The notes under the pieces are model-generated. The model made no database searches and was not told where the DNA came from. It saw only the letters and a list, made by a program, of their open reading frames with translations. From Heliomicrobium undosum (GTDB lineage Bacteria > Bacillota > Desulfitobacteriia > Heliobacteriales > Heliobacteriaceae), in the NCBI RefSeq assembly GCF_009877425.1, contig NZ_WXEY01000003.1, forward strand, positions 1 through 64,000: a DNA stretch of 64,000 bases. Reading direction: 5' to 3'. The number at the start of each line of letters is the position of its first letter. Positions within the stretch are counted from its first letter, which is position 1. The position numbers and the translations under genes were made by a program. Positions 46,024 through 54,834 of the stretch are shown in pieces.

Positions 46024-46622
46024 AGGGCGTACTGGAGCGGGTGTAAGGCCTGGTGTCCCAAAAAGGTGTAAAAGAGGATGGCCGGTGTCTGGCCGATGGC
46101 CGTTCCCCAGGCAAAGGTCCACCAGCCCACGCGGGTGAGGCCGAAGGCATATGAAGTGAAATCAAAGGGTATGAAAGGCAGCACCCGGGAAAAAAGGACG
46201 GCGGCCCGCCCGTACTCGTATAGGTAGTCATCGATGCGTGACAAAAAGCCTTCGCGGACAAACTGGGACACGAAAGGCCGACCGAGCCGCCGCGCCAAGC
46301 CGAAACAGAGCAGGGCCGAGGCGAGGGAACTGATCCAGGAGAGGAGCAAGCCCCAGGCGTTGCCGAAGAGGGCGGCGTTGAGCAAAAAGATGACCACCGA
46401 GGGAATCGGCGAGATAAAGGCTTGCAGCAACATCAAGCAAAAGGTAACGAGGGGCGCGGCCAGGCCGAAGGAAAGGACGAAGGTCCTCAGTTCCGCGAGG
46501 TTGGCCTCCATCAGGAGCCTAACGGCGACAGACACTTGATGGCGCAAGGCGGGAACCGATATGACGAGGACCGCCAAGAGGAACGGCAGCGCCCAGGTAA
46601 GGTTGCGCCAGTGCTTTTTCAC
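45909..46622 (-). CDS. TVP38/TMEM64 family membrane protein
   Basis: 237 residues. The SNARE-associated/VTT core is clear: FISPIPSVVIFLLNAALFGN, the GRxxV-like LGRPFVSQFV, and RVLPFIPFDFTSYAFGL. These proteins are related to DedA and are linked to lipid or phosphate carrier movement. Cytoplasmic C-terminal tail is charged. Converges with and overlaps the DUF1405 gene by 115 bases. Confidence 0.85.
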   Translation of the reverse strand: MKKHWRNLTWALPFLLAVLVISVPALRHQVSVAVRLLMEANLAELRTFVLSFGLAAPLVTFCLMLLQAFISPIPSVVIFLLNAALFGNAWGLLLSWISSLASALLCFGLARRLGRPFVSQFVREGFLSRIDDYLYEYGRAAVLFSRVLPFIPFDFTSYAFGLTRVGWWTFAWGTAIGQTPAILFYTFLGHQALHPLQYALYFGLWILSLMALTPLLGNWLTRADGSPRPMPEKEEAK

Positions 46623-46706
46623 TTCGCCGTCTTCCTCCTCTCCGGTCGAGCAAACAAGGCAAAGCCAGAGCGGAATTGGTGTTCCACTCTGGCCGGCGCG
46701 TGACGG

Positions 46707-46886
46707 TCAAGCGTGGGGAGTCGCCACAGAGCGTTCGGCCCGTTCGATCGCGGCGCGGACGAGGCTGCCGGCGTTCCGTGTGGTGACGCCGCCCCAACCT
46801 TCCCGTTCCACAACATCGGCGAAGCCGAGTTCCCGGGCTAGTTCATACTTGAGCTGCTCTGACATGACGGGTCTACGACGCGCCAT
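46707..46886 (-). CDS. Alpha/beta-type small acid-soluble spore protein (SASP)
   Basis: 59 residues, MARRRPVMSEQLKYELAREL at the start and an end with GWGGVTTRNAGSLVR. This matches the clostridial alpha/beta SASP form: KYELARELGF, then a GxVTTRxAGxLV core. ATG 46886 has GGGAGG 7 bases upstream. These proteins coat spore DNA and are degraded on germination. Together with spoIVA this supports sporulation. It is short and easily missed by gene finders. Confidence 0.85.
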   Translation of the reverse strand: MARRRPVMSEQLKYELARELGFADVVEREGWGGVTTRNAGSLVRAAIERAERSVATPHA

Positions 46887-46982
46887 ACGCCGCCTCCCTT
46901 CCCGTTTGTCACGCGCCGCTGTTAGTTTTCGGCGGTCTCCGGAGCTTTATCCCTTTTGAAAGGGATGAGGAGTGGAAGAATC

Positions 46983-47588
46983 ATGGATGCAGCGGCCATC
47001 ATCCTATCGGGTGGACGCAATTCCCGGATGGGCCGCAACAAGGCTTTCGTCGCCGTCAACGGGAAGGCCATCATTGCCCAGATCATCGAGAAACTGAGGC
47101 CGGTGACGGCAGAGATCATCGTCGTGACCAATTGCCCCGACGATTATAGGCACTTGGGTGTCCGGCTGACAGGCGACATCATCCCGGACCAGGGACCCTT
47201 GAGCGGCATCCATGCCGGCCTGAGCGCCTCCCACTGCCGGAACAATATCGTCGTCGCCTGTGACATGCCCTTTGTTGAGGCGCCGCTGGCCCGAGCCCTG
47301 CTCGAACTGGCGCCCGGTTATGACGTGGTCGTTCCCCAATGGCGCGACTACCTGCAGCCACTCTTCGCCGTCTACGCAAAAACATGCATCAACCCTATCG
47401 AGGCTTGTCTGCGTGGGAACATCCGCAAGATCATCTCCTTCTACCCCCAGGTTCGCGTCCGCTATGCCGGAGAAGCCCTGTTGAGCCAATGGGGGGATCC
47501 CGAACGGTTTTTTTTCAATGTCAACACACCGGCTGATCTGGAGGCCGCCCAAGGGGTGGCTGAGGACCGGGACGCAGGGACAAGGTGA
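46983..47588 (+). CDS. mobA: Molybdenum cofactor guanylyltransferase MobA
   Basis: 201 residues from ATG 46983 behind GATGAGGAGTGG. The nucleotide-binding start is AIILSGGRNSRMGRNKAF (residues 5-22) and the metal-site block is VACDMPFV; LQPLFAVY and FFNVNTPADLEAA are typical of MobA. It attaches GMP to molybdopterin to make the bis-MGD cofactor of formate dehydrogenase and related enzymes. First of the mobA-fdhD-moeA-mobB set. Confidence 0.9.
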   Translation: MDAAAIILSGGRNSRMGRNKAFVAVNGKAIIAQIIEKLRPVTAEIIVVTNCPDDYRHLGVRLTGDIIPDQGPLSGIHAGLSASHCRNNIVVACDMPFVEAPLARALLELAPGYDVVVPQWRDYLQPLFAVYAKTCINPIEACLRGNIRKIISFYPQVRVRYAGEALLSQWGDPERFFFNVNTPADLEAAQGVAEDRDAGTR

Positions 47589-47607
47589 GGTGAAGGGGGC
47601 GGAACGG

Positions 47608-48564
47608 ATGGAACGAGAGGAACGGTTGGAACAAGAGGAACGGTTGAAACAAGAAGAACAGTCGCCTCGGGAAGGGCCTCTTTCCATGCCTTTTACCGGC
47701 AGAGGAGTCGATGAAAAGGCGGATCGACGGGTCGAGCGAGTCATGGCCTTGCGCGTGACCGGGTCGGATTGGACGGGGCCTATCTTGGCCGGCGCAACGA
47801 AAGGGGAGGGACGAGCGGAGCAGGAAGAATTGCTCGTCCGGGAATGGCCGCTGACCCTCTATCTCAACGGCGAGGAACTGGTCACCCTGCTGGCCAGCCC
47901 GGAACATATGGAAGACCTGGCGATCGGCTTTCTGGCCGCCGAGGGCTTTCTCCAGCGGGCGGAACAAATGAAAGGCCTGCGGGGAGACTATGAAAACGGG
48001 CAGGTCTTTGTGGAAGCGGAGAGCGCCCTGACAGCCGGCAAGACCTTCATGAAGCGCTACATCACCACCGGTTGCGGCAAAGGCATGACCTTCTACGATG
48101 TCACCGACGCCCGCCACGCCCGCAGCCTCGAGGCTGCCGGGACCGCCGTCACGGCAGACCAAATCCTGGCCCGCATGGCCGAGATGCAGGCGCTCTCCGG
48201 CCTTTATCGCGAAACGGGCGGCGTCCATTCGGCAGCCCTCTGTGACGGCGACCGGATTCTGCTCTACCGCGAGGACATCGGCCGCCATAACGCCGCCGAC
48301 AAGATCGCCGGCGCCTGTTTTCGCGAAAAGATCGCCACAGCGGATAAACTGTTTCTCACATCAGGCCGAATCTCATCGGAAATCCTGCTGAAGGTGGCCA
48401 AGATGGGAATCCCCCTGATCGCCTCCCGTTCGGCGCCGACGGACCTGGCTGTCCGGTTGGGCGAGCAGTTGGGGATGACCGTCGTGGGATTTGTGCGGGG
48501 CAAACGCATGAACGTCTACAGCCATCCCTGGCGCATCACCGGAGGGGAGGAGGGTGAACCGTGA
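47608..48564 (+). CDS. fdhD: Formate dehydrogenase accessory sulfurtransferase FdhD
   Basis: 318 residues from ATG 47608 with AAGGGGG upstream. The first 20 codons are charged repeats (MEREERLEQEERLKQEEQ) made by an 18-base repeat, probably a non-conserved extension. The conserved part has the active loop TTGCGKG, VHSAAL, REDIGRHNAADKIAG and TSGRISSEILLKVA. FdhD passes sulfur to the molybdenum cofactor of formate dehydrogenase. The second cysteine of the E. coli CxxC loop is absent here. It overlaps moeA by 4 bases. Confidence 0.9.
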   Translation: MEREERLEQEERLKQEEQSPREGPLSMPFTGRGVDEKADRRVERVMALRVTGSDWTGPILAGATKGEGRAEQEELLVREWPLTLYLNGEELVTLLASPEHMEDLAIGFLAAEGFLQRAEQMKGLRGDYENGQVFVEAESALTAGKTFMKRYITTGCGKGMTFYDVTDARHARSLEAAGTAVTADQILARMAEMQALSGLYRETGGVHSAALCDGDRILLYREDIGRHNAADKIAGACFREKIATADKLFLTSGRISSEILLKVAKMGIPLIASRSAPTDLAVRLGEQLGMTVVGFVRGKRMNVYSHPWRITGGEEGEP

Positions 48565-49844
48565 GGGAAGAAGAAGCGCGTAAGGCCGGACGCTACGGCC
48601 AGGTGCTGATCCCGCTGGAGGAAGCGCGGGCATTGCTCATCGAAAAGACGGCGCCGCTTCCGGCAGAAGCCGTGCCCCTGATCGACGCCCAGGATCGGAC
48701 GATCGCCGAATCGATCCGTGCGGAGACAGCCCTTCCCGCCTTTGACCGGTCGGCCCTGGACGGTTACGCCCTGTTATCATCCGACCTTGCCGGAGCGACG
48801 CCGGCGGAGCCGGTCTATCTGGTTTTGCAAGAGGAGGTTCCTGCCGGCTACCAGGCGACTCAGCCCATCACGGCCGGGAGGACGATCAAGGTGATGACCG
48901 GCGCGCCGCTGCCGGAGGGGGCCGACGCCGTCATCGGTCACGAGTGGACTGCCGCCGGACCGGAGAGCGGCATCGTCGCCTTCCGGCAGCCGGTCACAGC
49001 CGGAAACGGCATCGCCCCCAGCGGCGAAGAGTACCGGCAGGGCGAATTGGCGCTCCCGGCGGGAACGGTCATCGGCGCGCCGGAGATGGGCCTGCTGGCC
49101 GCCCTGGGTCACGACCCCGTACTTGTGCGACGAAAGCCGCGCATCGGACTTTTTGCCACAGGCGATGAACTCTGGGAAGGCGAGGGAAGGCCGCCACAGG
49201 GCAAAATCCGGCCCACCAACGTCTACGCGCTGGCGGCGCTCGTCAGAGAGGCGGGGGGCGAGCCGGTCCTGCTCGGGACAGCGACTGATCGGCGGGAGGC
49301 TGTCGCCGCCGCCGTTTGCGCCGGTCTCGCCGCAGGTGTGGATATGATCCTCTCGACCGGCGGCGTTTCCGCCGGCGATTACGATGTGGTCAAGGATGCC
49401 CTCCACGACATGGGCGCCGAGATGCTCTTCTGGAAGGTGGCGCTGCGACCCGGCGCGCCCGCCGTCGCCGCCGTTACGGAAAAGCGGCTCTTGATCGGCT
49501 TGTCAGGCAACCCGGCGGGGGCGGTCATCCTCTTCTTGTTGCTGGTGGCGCCCGTCATCGCCCGGTTGTCGGGGCGTACATGGAGCTTACCCCGGTCGAC
49601 GGCTCTCCTGGCGACTCCCTGGGAAAAACGCAAGGGACTGCGCGGCTTTCTATGGGCGAAGGCGGAAGAGCGGGAGGGACGGCTTTGGGTTAGCCTGCTG
49701 GAAAACCAGAAGTGCGGCGGCATGCGCTCTTTTTTGGAAAGCAACTGCCTGGTCGAGGTCCCCGCCGGCGCCCATGCTTGGCCGGAAGGGCGGGAAATGA
49801 CTGTGTACTGGCTGCCGAAGCGGGGTTTGCCCGCACCAAATTGA
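48561..49844 (+). CDS. moeA: Molybdopterin molybdotransferase MoeA
   Basis: 427 residues from GTG 48561, overlapping the fdhD stop. MoeA blocks: LPAFDRSALDGYAL, VMTGAPLPEGADAVI, TGDEL and STGGVSAGDYDVVKDAL. It inserts molybdate into adenylated molybdopterin. Four domains are expected at this length and all appear present. Followed after about 100 bases by mobB. Confidence 0.93.
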   Translation: MREEEARKAGRYGQVLIPLEEARALLIEKTAPLPAEAVPLIDAQDRTIAESIRAETALPAFDRSALDGYALLSSDLAGATPAEPVYLVLQEEVPAGYQATQPITAGRTIKVMTGAPLPEGADAVIGHEWTAAGPESGIVAFRQPVTAGNGIAPSGEEYRQGELALPAGTVIGAPEMGLLAALGHDPVLVRRKPRIGLFATGDELWEGEGRPPQGKIRPTNVYALAALVREAGGEPVLLGTATDRREAVAAAVCAGLAAGVDMILSTGGVSAGDYDVVKDALHDMGAEMLFWKVALRPGAPAVAAVTEKRLLIGLSGNPAGAVILFLLLVAPVIARLSGRTWSLPRSTALLATPWEKRKGLRGFLWAKAEEREGRLWVSLLENQKCGGMRSFLESNCLVEVPAGAHAWPEGREMTVYWLPKRGLPAPN

Positions 49845-49943
49845 TTTAAAGCGAATCGACACGCCGAAGGTAATCACACACCGAAGGCAATCCCTAGCGT
49901 AATACCGACGCCCGACTACATATCAGAAGGGAAGAACGCGAAC

Positions 49944-50438
49944 ATGCAGACCATCCCTGTGCTATCCATCGTCGGCACCTCCGACTCGGGCAAGACGACG
50001 CTGCTGGAAAAACTGCTGCCGGAACTGAAACGCCGGGGCTACCGGATCGCGACGATCAAGCATGACGTGCACGGCTTTGACATCGACAAGCCCGGCAAGG
50101 ACACCTGGCGCCATGCCCAGGCCGGCGCCGATGTGGTTGTCATCGCATCGCCTGACAAGGTGGCCATGATCGAAAAAACAAGGCGGGAACTGTCTCTCGA
50201 CGAGGTGATTTCCCGCATTGTCGATGTGGACCTCATCCTCACCGAAGGGTACAAGCGCGGCAACAAACGGAAGATCGAGGTCTATCGCGCCTGCATGAAA
50301 CGGGAACTGCTATGCAGCCCCGAGGAGTTGGTGGCTATCGCCTCGGACACCCCCTTTGACATCGGCGTCCCCTGCCTGGATATCAACGACGCCGCCGGCC
50401 TCGTCGACATCATTGAAGCGACGTTTTTAAAGAAGTAA
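49944..50438 (+). CDS. mobB: Molybdopterin-guanine dinucleotide biosynthesis protein MobB
   Basis: 164 residues. A P-loop GTSDSGKTTLLEKLL lies at residues 11-25 and TEGYKRGNKRKIEVYR is the family signature. MobB binds GTP and assists MobA. Ends the molybdenum cofactor group; the next genes form the Hdr/Flx operon with a separate promoter. Confidence 0.92.
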   Translation: MQTIPVLSIVGTSDSGKTTLLEKLLPELKRRGYRIATIKHDVHGFDIDKPGKDTWRHAQAGADVVVIASPDKVAMIEKTRRELSLDEVISRIVDVDLILTEGYKRGNKRKIEVYRACMKRELLCSPEELVAIASDTPFDIGVPCLDINDAAGLVDIIEATFLKK

Positions 50439-50533
50439 ACGCTGGGGGAAACCGGGAAGTCACCTAATTGGAACTCAGCCTAAAAAAACGCGCCGGAATT
50501 GATAGAACCTCGGTGAACTCACCGAAAACTCTC

Positions 50534-50578
50534 AAAAAGCTTGTCTCCCAAAGTGGGAGCCGAGCTTTTTGTTTTTTT
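50534..50578 (+). terminator. Rho-independent terminator of the molybdenum cofactor genes
   Basis: Stem AAAAAGCT / AGCTTTTT enclosing CTCCCA / TGGGAG, followed by GTTTTTTT. Confidence 0.85.
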
Positions 50579-50663
50579 CAGGCGTGTTGCGTCACCGCAG
50601 AGCGCTGCATGGACGGACTGTCGATTGGAAATAAGGGACATCCAAAAGATGCAATCGGCATTC

Positions 50664-50692
50664 TTGTTTCTACTATAGACATGGTATAAAAT
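50664..50692 (+). promoter_or_regulatory. Possible promoter of the hdr-flx operon
   Basis: TTGTTT, a 17-base spacer, TAAAAT. It would produce a leader of about 235 bases before hdrC. Confidence 0.5.
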
Positions 50693-50852
50693 GAAGGTAT
50701 TGTGATACCGAGTGCCCACATATAATGCATCACCGACTTAGTGAAAAAGATTACTTTCAGATTAGAGGGAAAACTGCGCCGAGCATCGAATCAACCATCA
50801 AACAAGTGTCATCACTGAAGTGTCACCTTTGTCAAGAGCTTCGGTTCCAGCA

Positions 50853-50898
50853 ACTCGCATGTATTATGTATACAAGGCGAGTCCGCCTGGTTTTTTTT
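50853..50898 (+). promoter_or_regulatory. Possible attenuator in the hdr leader
   Basis: AGGCG / CGCCT (50875-50888) followed by GGTTTTTTTT forms a terminator-like hairpin. ACTCGC (50853-50858) is complementary to GCGAGT (50877-50882), which overlaps the first arm and the loop, so the two pairings exclude each other. This is the layout of a switch. No known ligand-binding motif was recognised upstream. Confidence 0.45.
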
Positions 50899-50935
50899 AT
50901 GTGGCTCATTCTTCAAACCGACGGGAGGTCGTTTT

Positions 50936-51508
50936 ATGGGACCGGTCCAACTCTCCACGACGGTGGTGTCCAGCCAGGGCTTTCGTGACCGCTTGAAAGA
51001 GGCCTATGGCGCGGACATCTCCCTTTGCTACCAGTGCGGCAAGTGTTCAGCGGGATGCCCGGCGGCGTTCGCCATGGAACACACTGTCCGCCAGATCATC
51101 CGGATGGTCCAGGCAGGCCTCATTCAGGAAGCCCTTCACACCTACAGCATCTGGGCCTGCGCCGGCTGTGAGACCTGCTCCAGCCGCTGCCCGCGCCAGG
51201 TCGACCCAGCCAAGGTGATGGAGGCGTTGCGCATCGAAGCGAAAAACCAGGGCCTCGTTTCCGACCAGGAGGCTGACCTCTTCCACGACCTGTTCCTGCA
51301 ATCGGTGCAGAGCAATGGACGCCTGCACGAGGTGGGGCTGATGGCCCGCTTCAACATCCTCTCCCGCCAAATCTTCAAGGACGCTATTCATGCGCCGGGC
51401 CTCTTAAGCCAGGGCAAGCTGAGCATCCTGCCCCATAAAAATCAGAACCCGGACGCGGTGGCCCGCATCTTCGCCAACGTCAAGAAGAAGCGAGGTGGCA
51501 ACAAGTGA
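50936..51508 (+). CDS. hdrC: Heterodisulfide reductase subunit HdrC-like iron-sulfur protein
   Basis: 190 residues from ATG behind GGGAGG. Two 4Fe-4S motifs: CYQCGKCSAGCP (near residue 31) and CAGCETCSSRCP (near 75). HdrC passes electrons between HdrA and HdrB. It is the first gene of a seven-gene operon; its last four bases overlap hdrB. Confidence 0.88.
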   Translation: MGPVQLSTTVVSSQGFRDRLKEAYGADISLCYQCGKCSAGCPAAFAMEHTVRQIIRMVQAGLIQEALHTYSIWACAGCETCSSRCPRQVDPAKVMEALRIEAKNQGLVSDQEADLFHDLFLQSVQSNGRLHEVGLMARFNILSRQIFKDAIHAPGLLSQGKLSILPHKNQNPDAVARIFANVKKKRGGNK

Positions 51509-52386
51509 GATACGGACTCTACCCCGGCTGCTCCGCCAGCGGCACCGGCATCGAATACGGCCTGTCGACGAAAGCCGTCGCCCGCCGCCTCGGCATCGAA
51601 CTCGTCGAAATCCCGGACTGGAACTGCTGTGGCGCCTCGTCGGCCCACAACCGCGACCACCTGCTCAGCATCGCCTTGCCGGCGCGCAACCTCGCCCTGG
51701 CCGAGCAAGCGGGGCTCACCGATATCGCCATCCCTTGCGCCGCCTGCTACCAGCGGATGAAGGCCTCCGAACGGGCCGTCGCTGACGAAGCGGAGCGCCG
51801 CGAAGTGGCCGAGGTCATCGAGATGGAGATCAAAGGCACGGCCAAGGCCCGGGCGCTCTTGGAGGTCTTCGCCAACGACCTGGATCCCGAGACGCTCCAG
51901 AAGGCCGTCGTCAAGCCCCTCAACGGCCTGAAAGTCGCCTGCTACTACGGCTGCCTGCTGGTGAAGCCCGCCGAACTGGCCATCGACAGCCCGGAAAACC
52001 CGATGATGATGGACCGCCTGATAAGCGCCTTGGGCGCGACCCCCGTCGACTGGGCCTACAAGACCGAGTGCTGCGGCGGCAGCCTCGCCATCACCCGCCC
52101 CTACGCGGCGGTGGGCATGACCGCCCAAGTGCTCAAATATGCAAAGTTAGCCGGCGCCGACTGCATTGCCACACCCTGCCCGCTCTGCACCTCCAACCTG
52201 GATATGCGCCAGAAAGAGGCGGAGAAGGTCCTCGGCATGGAACTCGGCCTGCCGATCTACTATTTTACGGAACTGATGGGCGCGGCCTTCGGCCTGCCTG
52301 CGGAAGAACTGGGCATCAACCGCCACTTTACAGAGGCGACGGCCCTGATCAAAAAACCGGCTGCCCCGGCCCCGGCGGAGCGGTGA
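51505..52386 (+). CDS. hdrB: Heterodisulfide reductase subunit HdrB-like protein
   Basis: 293 residues from GTG. Two cysteine-rich CCG domains: CCGASSAHNRDH with PCAACYQR, and ECCGGSLAITRP with PCPLCTSNLD. In HdrB these hold unusual iron-sulfur clusters that reduce disulfides. In bacteria with Flx-Hdr sets the substrate is thought to be the small protein DsrC or another thiol, not coenzyme M-coenzyme B; here it is unknown. Confidence 0.9.
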   Translation: MRYGLYPGCSASGTGIEYGLSTKAVARRLGIELVEIPDWNCCGASSAHNRDHLLSIALPARNLALAEQAGLTDIAIPCAACYQRMKASERAVADEAERREVAEVIEMEIKGTAKARALLEVFANDLDPETLQKAVVKPLNGLKVACYYGCLLVKPAELAIDSPENPMMMDRLISALGATPVDWAYKTECCGGSLAITRPYAAVGMTAQVLKYAKLAGADCIATPCPLCTSNLDMRQKEAEKVLGMELGLPIYYFTELMGAAFGLPAEELGINRHFTEATALIKKPAAPAPAER

Positions 52387-52399
52387 GGAGGGAAACGGC

Positions 52400-54382
52400 G
52401 TGAAACGAATCGGGGTTTTCGTCTGTCATTGCGGCACCAACATCGCCAACACGGTTGACTGCGCCAAAGTCGCCGAAACCGCCAAAGATTTTCCCGGCGT
52501 CGTCTTCGCCTGCGACTACAAGTATATGTGCGCCGAACCGGGCCAGGTGATGATCCAGGAGGCCATCCGCGAACACAACCTGGACGGCTACGTCGTCGCC
52601 GCCTGCTCCCCGCGCATGCACGAGCCGACCTTCCGCAAGTGCGCCGAGCGGGCCGGCATGAACCCTTATATGGTGGAACAGGTCAACATCCGGGAGCAGT
52701 GCTCTTGGGTCCACGCCGACAAGACGAAGGGGACTGACAAGTCCATCGACATTACCCGCATGGGCGTCGCCAAGGTGGCCCAAAACGAGCCCCTCTTTTC
52801 GACGACCATCCCCGTGACCAAGCGGGCCCTCGTCATCGGCGCCGGCATCGCCGGCATCCAAGCGGCCATCGACATCGCCGACGCCGGCTACCCGGTGACC
52901 CTGTTAGACCGGGAGCACTCCATGGGCGGCAAAATGGCCCAGGTCGACAAGACCTTCCCGACCCTCGACTGCTCGGCCTGCATCCTGACGCCGAAGATGG
53001 TCGAGGCGGCCCAGCACCCCAACATCGAGATCGTCACCTATGCCGAGGTGCAGGCCGTCGACGGCTTCGTCGGCAACTTCGATGTGACCATCCGCAAGAA
53101 GGCCCGCTATGTGGACGTGGACAAATGCACCGGCTGCGGCCTCTGCTCGGAAAAGTGCCCGAAAAAGGTCGCCTCGGAGTTTGAGATGAACCTGGGCACG
53201 CGCAAGGCCATCTATGTGCCCTTCCCCCAGGCGGTGCCGAACAAGCCCGTCATCGACGCGAAAAACTGCCGCTTCCTTGTAGAGGGCAAGTGCGGCGTCT
53301 GCAAAAAAGTCTGCCCCACCGGCGCCGTCGACTTTGAACAAAAAGACGAGCTCATCGTCGAGCGTTTCGGCTCTATCGTCGTCGCCACCGGTTTTGAACA
53401 GTTCGATATCTCCAAGTATGAGGAGTACGGCGCCGGCCGCATCCCCGACGTGATCACGGGCCTGCACTTAGAGCGCCTGATGAACGCCTCCGGCCCCACC
53501 ATGGGCAAGATCAAGCGCCCCTCTGACGGCAAAGTTCCTGAAAAAATCGTCTTCATCAAGTGTGTCGGCTCCCGCGACGAGGCGAAGGGCCGCTCCTACT
53601 GCTCCCGGGCCTGTTGCATGTACGTGGCCAAGCACGCCACGCTGATCAAAGAGAAGATCCCGACGTCCAAGTCCTACATCTTCTATATGGATGTGCGCAC
53701 GGCCGGCAAGAACTACGAAGAGTTCTACACCCGCGCCCAGAACGAGTATGACGCCCAGTACGTCCGGGGCCGCGTCTCGAAGATCTTCCAGGTCGGCGAC
53801 AAATTGATCGTGCGCGGCGAAGACTCCCTGCTCGGCCGTCCCGTCGAAATCGAGGCCGACCTGGTCGTCCTGGCCGCCGGCATGGATCCGCAGCAGGACG
53901 CCAAAGACCTGGCCCGCACCCTCGGCATCTCCTATGACCAGCACGGCTGGTTCACGGAAGCCCATCCCAAGCTCCGCCCGGTGGAGACCCACACGGCCGG
54001 CATCTTCCTCGCCGGCGCTTGCCAGGGGCCGAAAGACATCCCCGACTCGGTCGCCCAAGCCTCGGCGGCAGCCGTCAAGGCGGCGGGCCTCCTCTCGAAA
54101 AAGGAACTGACGGCGGAAGCCCAGACGGCCCGCTGTGACGAAGCCTACTGCTCCGGCTGCGGCCTCTGCGTCTCCATCTGCCCCTACAAGGCGATTGAAC
54201 TGAAGAGGATCAGCGAGCGGGTCCACGGCGGCACGCGCGAGCGCCAGGTCTCCAGCGTCAACCAGGGCCTCTGCCAGGGTTGCGGCGCTTGCTCCGTCGC
54301 CTGCCCCTCCAGCGCCATGAACCTCAAGGGCTTCAGCAACGACCAAATTCTCGCGGAGGTGGATGCCCTGTGTCAGCGGTAG
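52400..54382 (+). CDS. hdrA: Heterodisulfide reductase subunit HdrA-like flavoprotein
   Basis: 660 residues from GTG behind GAGGAGG. FAD motif GAGIAGIQAAIDIADAGY near 148-165, a cluster-type block DCSACILTPKM, ferredoxin motifs CTGCGLCSEKCP (near 243) and CGVCKKVCP (near 298), a C-terminal pair CSGCGLCVSICP and CQGCGACSVACP. HdrA is the flavin-based bifurcation centre of Hdr complexes. The two-by-two ferredoxin sets are as in bacterial HdrA. It overlaps the next gene by 13 bases. Confidence 0.9.
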   Translation: MKRIGVFVCHCGTNIANTVDCAKVAETAKDFPGVVFACDYKYMCAEPGQVMIQEAIREHNLDGYVVAACSPRMHEPTFRKCAERAGMNPYMVEQVNIREQCSWVHADKTKGTDKSIDITRMGVAKVAQNEPLFSTTIPVTKRALVIGAGIAGIQAAIDIADAGYPVTLLDREHSMGGKMAQVDKTFPTLDCSACILTPKMVEAAQHPNIEIVTYAEVQAVDGFVGNFDVTIRKKARYVDVDKCTGCGLCSEKCPKKVASEFEMNLGTRKAIYVPFPQAVPNKPVIDAKNCRFLVEGKCGVCKKVCPTGAVDFEQKDELIVERFGSIVVATGFEQFDISKYEEYGAGRIPDVITGLHLERLMNASGPTMGKIKRPSDGKVPEKIVFIKCVGSRDEAKGRSYCSRACCMYVAKHATLIKEKIPTSKSYIFYMDVRTAGKNYEEFYTRAQNEYDAQYVRGRVSKIFQVGDKLIVRGEDSLLGRPVEIEADLVVLAAGMDPQQDAKDLARTLGISYDQHGWFTEAHPKLRPVETHTAGIFLAGACQGPKDIPDSVAQASAAAVKAAGLLSKKELTAEAQTARCDEAYCSGCGLCVSICPYKAIELKRISERVHGGTRERQVSSVNQGLCQGCGACSVACPSSAMNLKGFSNDQILAEVDALCQR

Positions 54383-54834
54383 ATGAGAAAAAAGTGAACG
54401 CGGCGGGGCAACCCGATCCCAATTGGGAGCCCAACATCGTCGGCTTCGCCTGCAACTGGTGCACCTACGCCGGCGCCGACCTGGCCGGCCTCTCGCGGAT
54501 GCAATACCCCCCGAACGTGAAACTTGTCCGGGTCCCCTGCTCGGGCCGGGCCAACCCCCAGTTCGTGCTGCGGGCCTTTCAAAAAGGCGCTGACGGCGTC
54601 CTCGTGGCCGGCTGCCATCCTGGCGACTGCCACTACGCCACCGGCAACTACTTCACCCGCCGCCGCTTCCTGCTCTTCCAGCGACTCCTCGAATTCTCCG
54701 GCATCGACCCGCGCCGCTTCCAGGCCCGCTGGATCTCGGGGGCGGAAGCGCCCAAGTTCCGCGACGTGGTCACCCAGATGGCGGAAGAGGTGAAGGCCCT
54801 CGGGCCGAACCGGAAGCTGAGGGAGGAGGTATGA
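54370..54834 (+). CDS. flxD: MvhD/FlxD-type iron-sulfur electron carrier
   Basis: 154 residues from GTG 54370 behind GGAGG. The family signature FACNWCTYAGADLAG and GCHPGDCHY are clear; the cysteines hold a 2Fe-2S cluster. It wires HdrA to a partner oxidoreductase. No hydrogenase gene follows, and the partner here is the FlxCBA set downstream, so FlxD is the better name than MvhD. Confidence 0.88.
   Translation: MSAVDEKKVNAAGQPDPNWEPNIVGFACNWCTYAGADLAGLSRMQYPPNVKLVRVPCSGRANPQFVLRAFQKGADGVLVAGCHPGDCHYATGNYFTRRRFLLFQRLLEFSGIDPRRFQARWISGAEAPKFRDVVTQMAEEVKALGPNRKLREEV

Larger units (their letters stand above)
50439..50935. other. Intergenic region between mobB and hdrC
   Basis: About 500 bases. 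It holds the terminator of the mob genes, then a promoter and a leader of some 240 bases for hdrC. The short open frames here (50468-50689, 50725-50988) lack ribosome sites and run through the terminator and leader hairpins, so I do not call them. Confidence 0.6.

Noticed and set aside
50468-50689. Small frame over the mob terminator
   Set aside because: It crosses a strong terminator hairpin and has no ribosome site or recognisable product.
50725-50988. Possible small gene in the hdr leader
   Set aside because: No ribosome site, runs through the attenuator hairpin and into hdrC in another frame.
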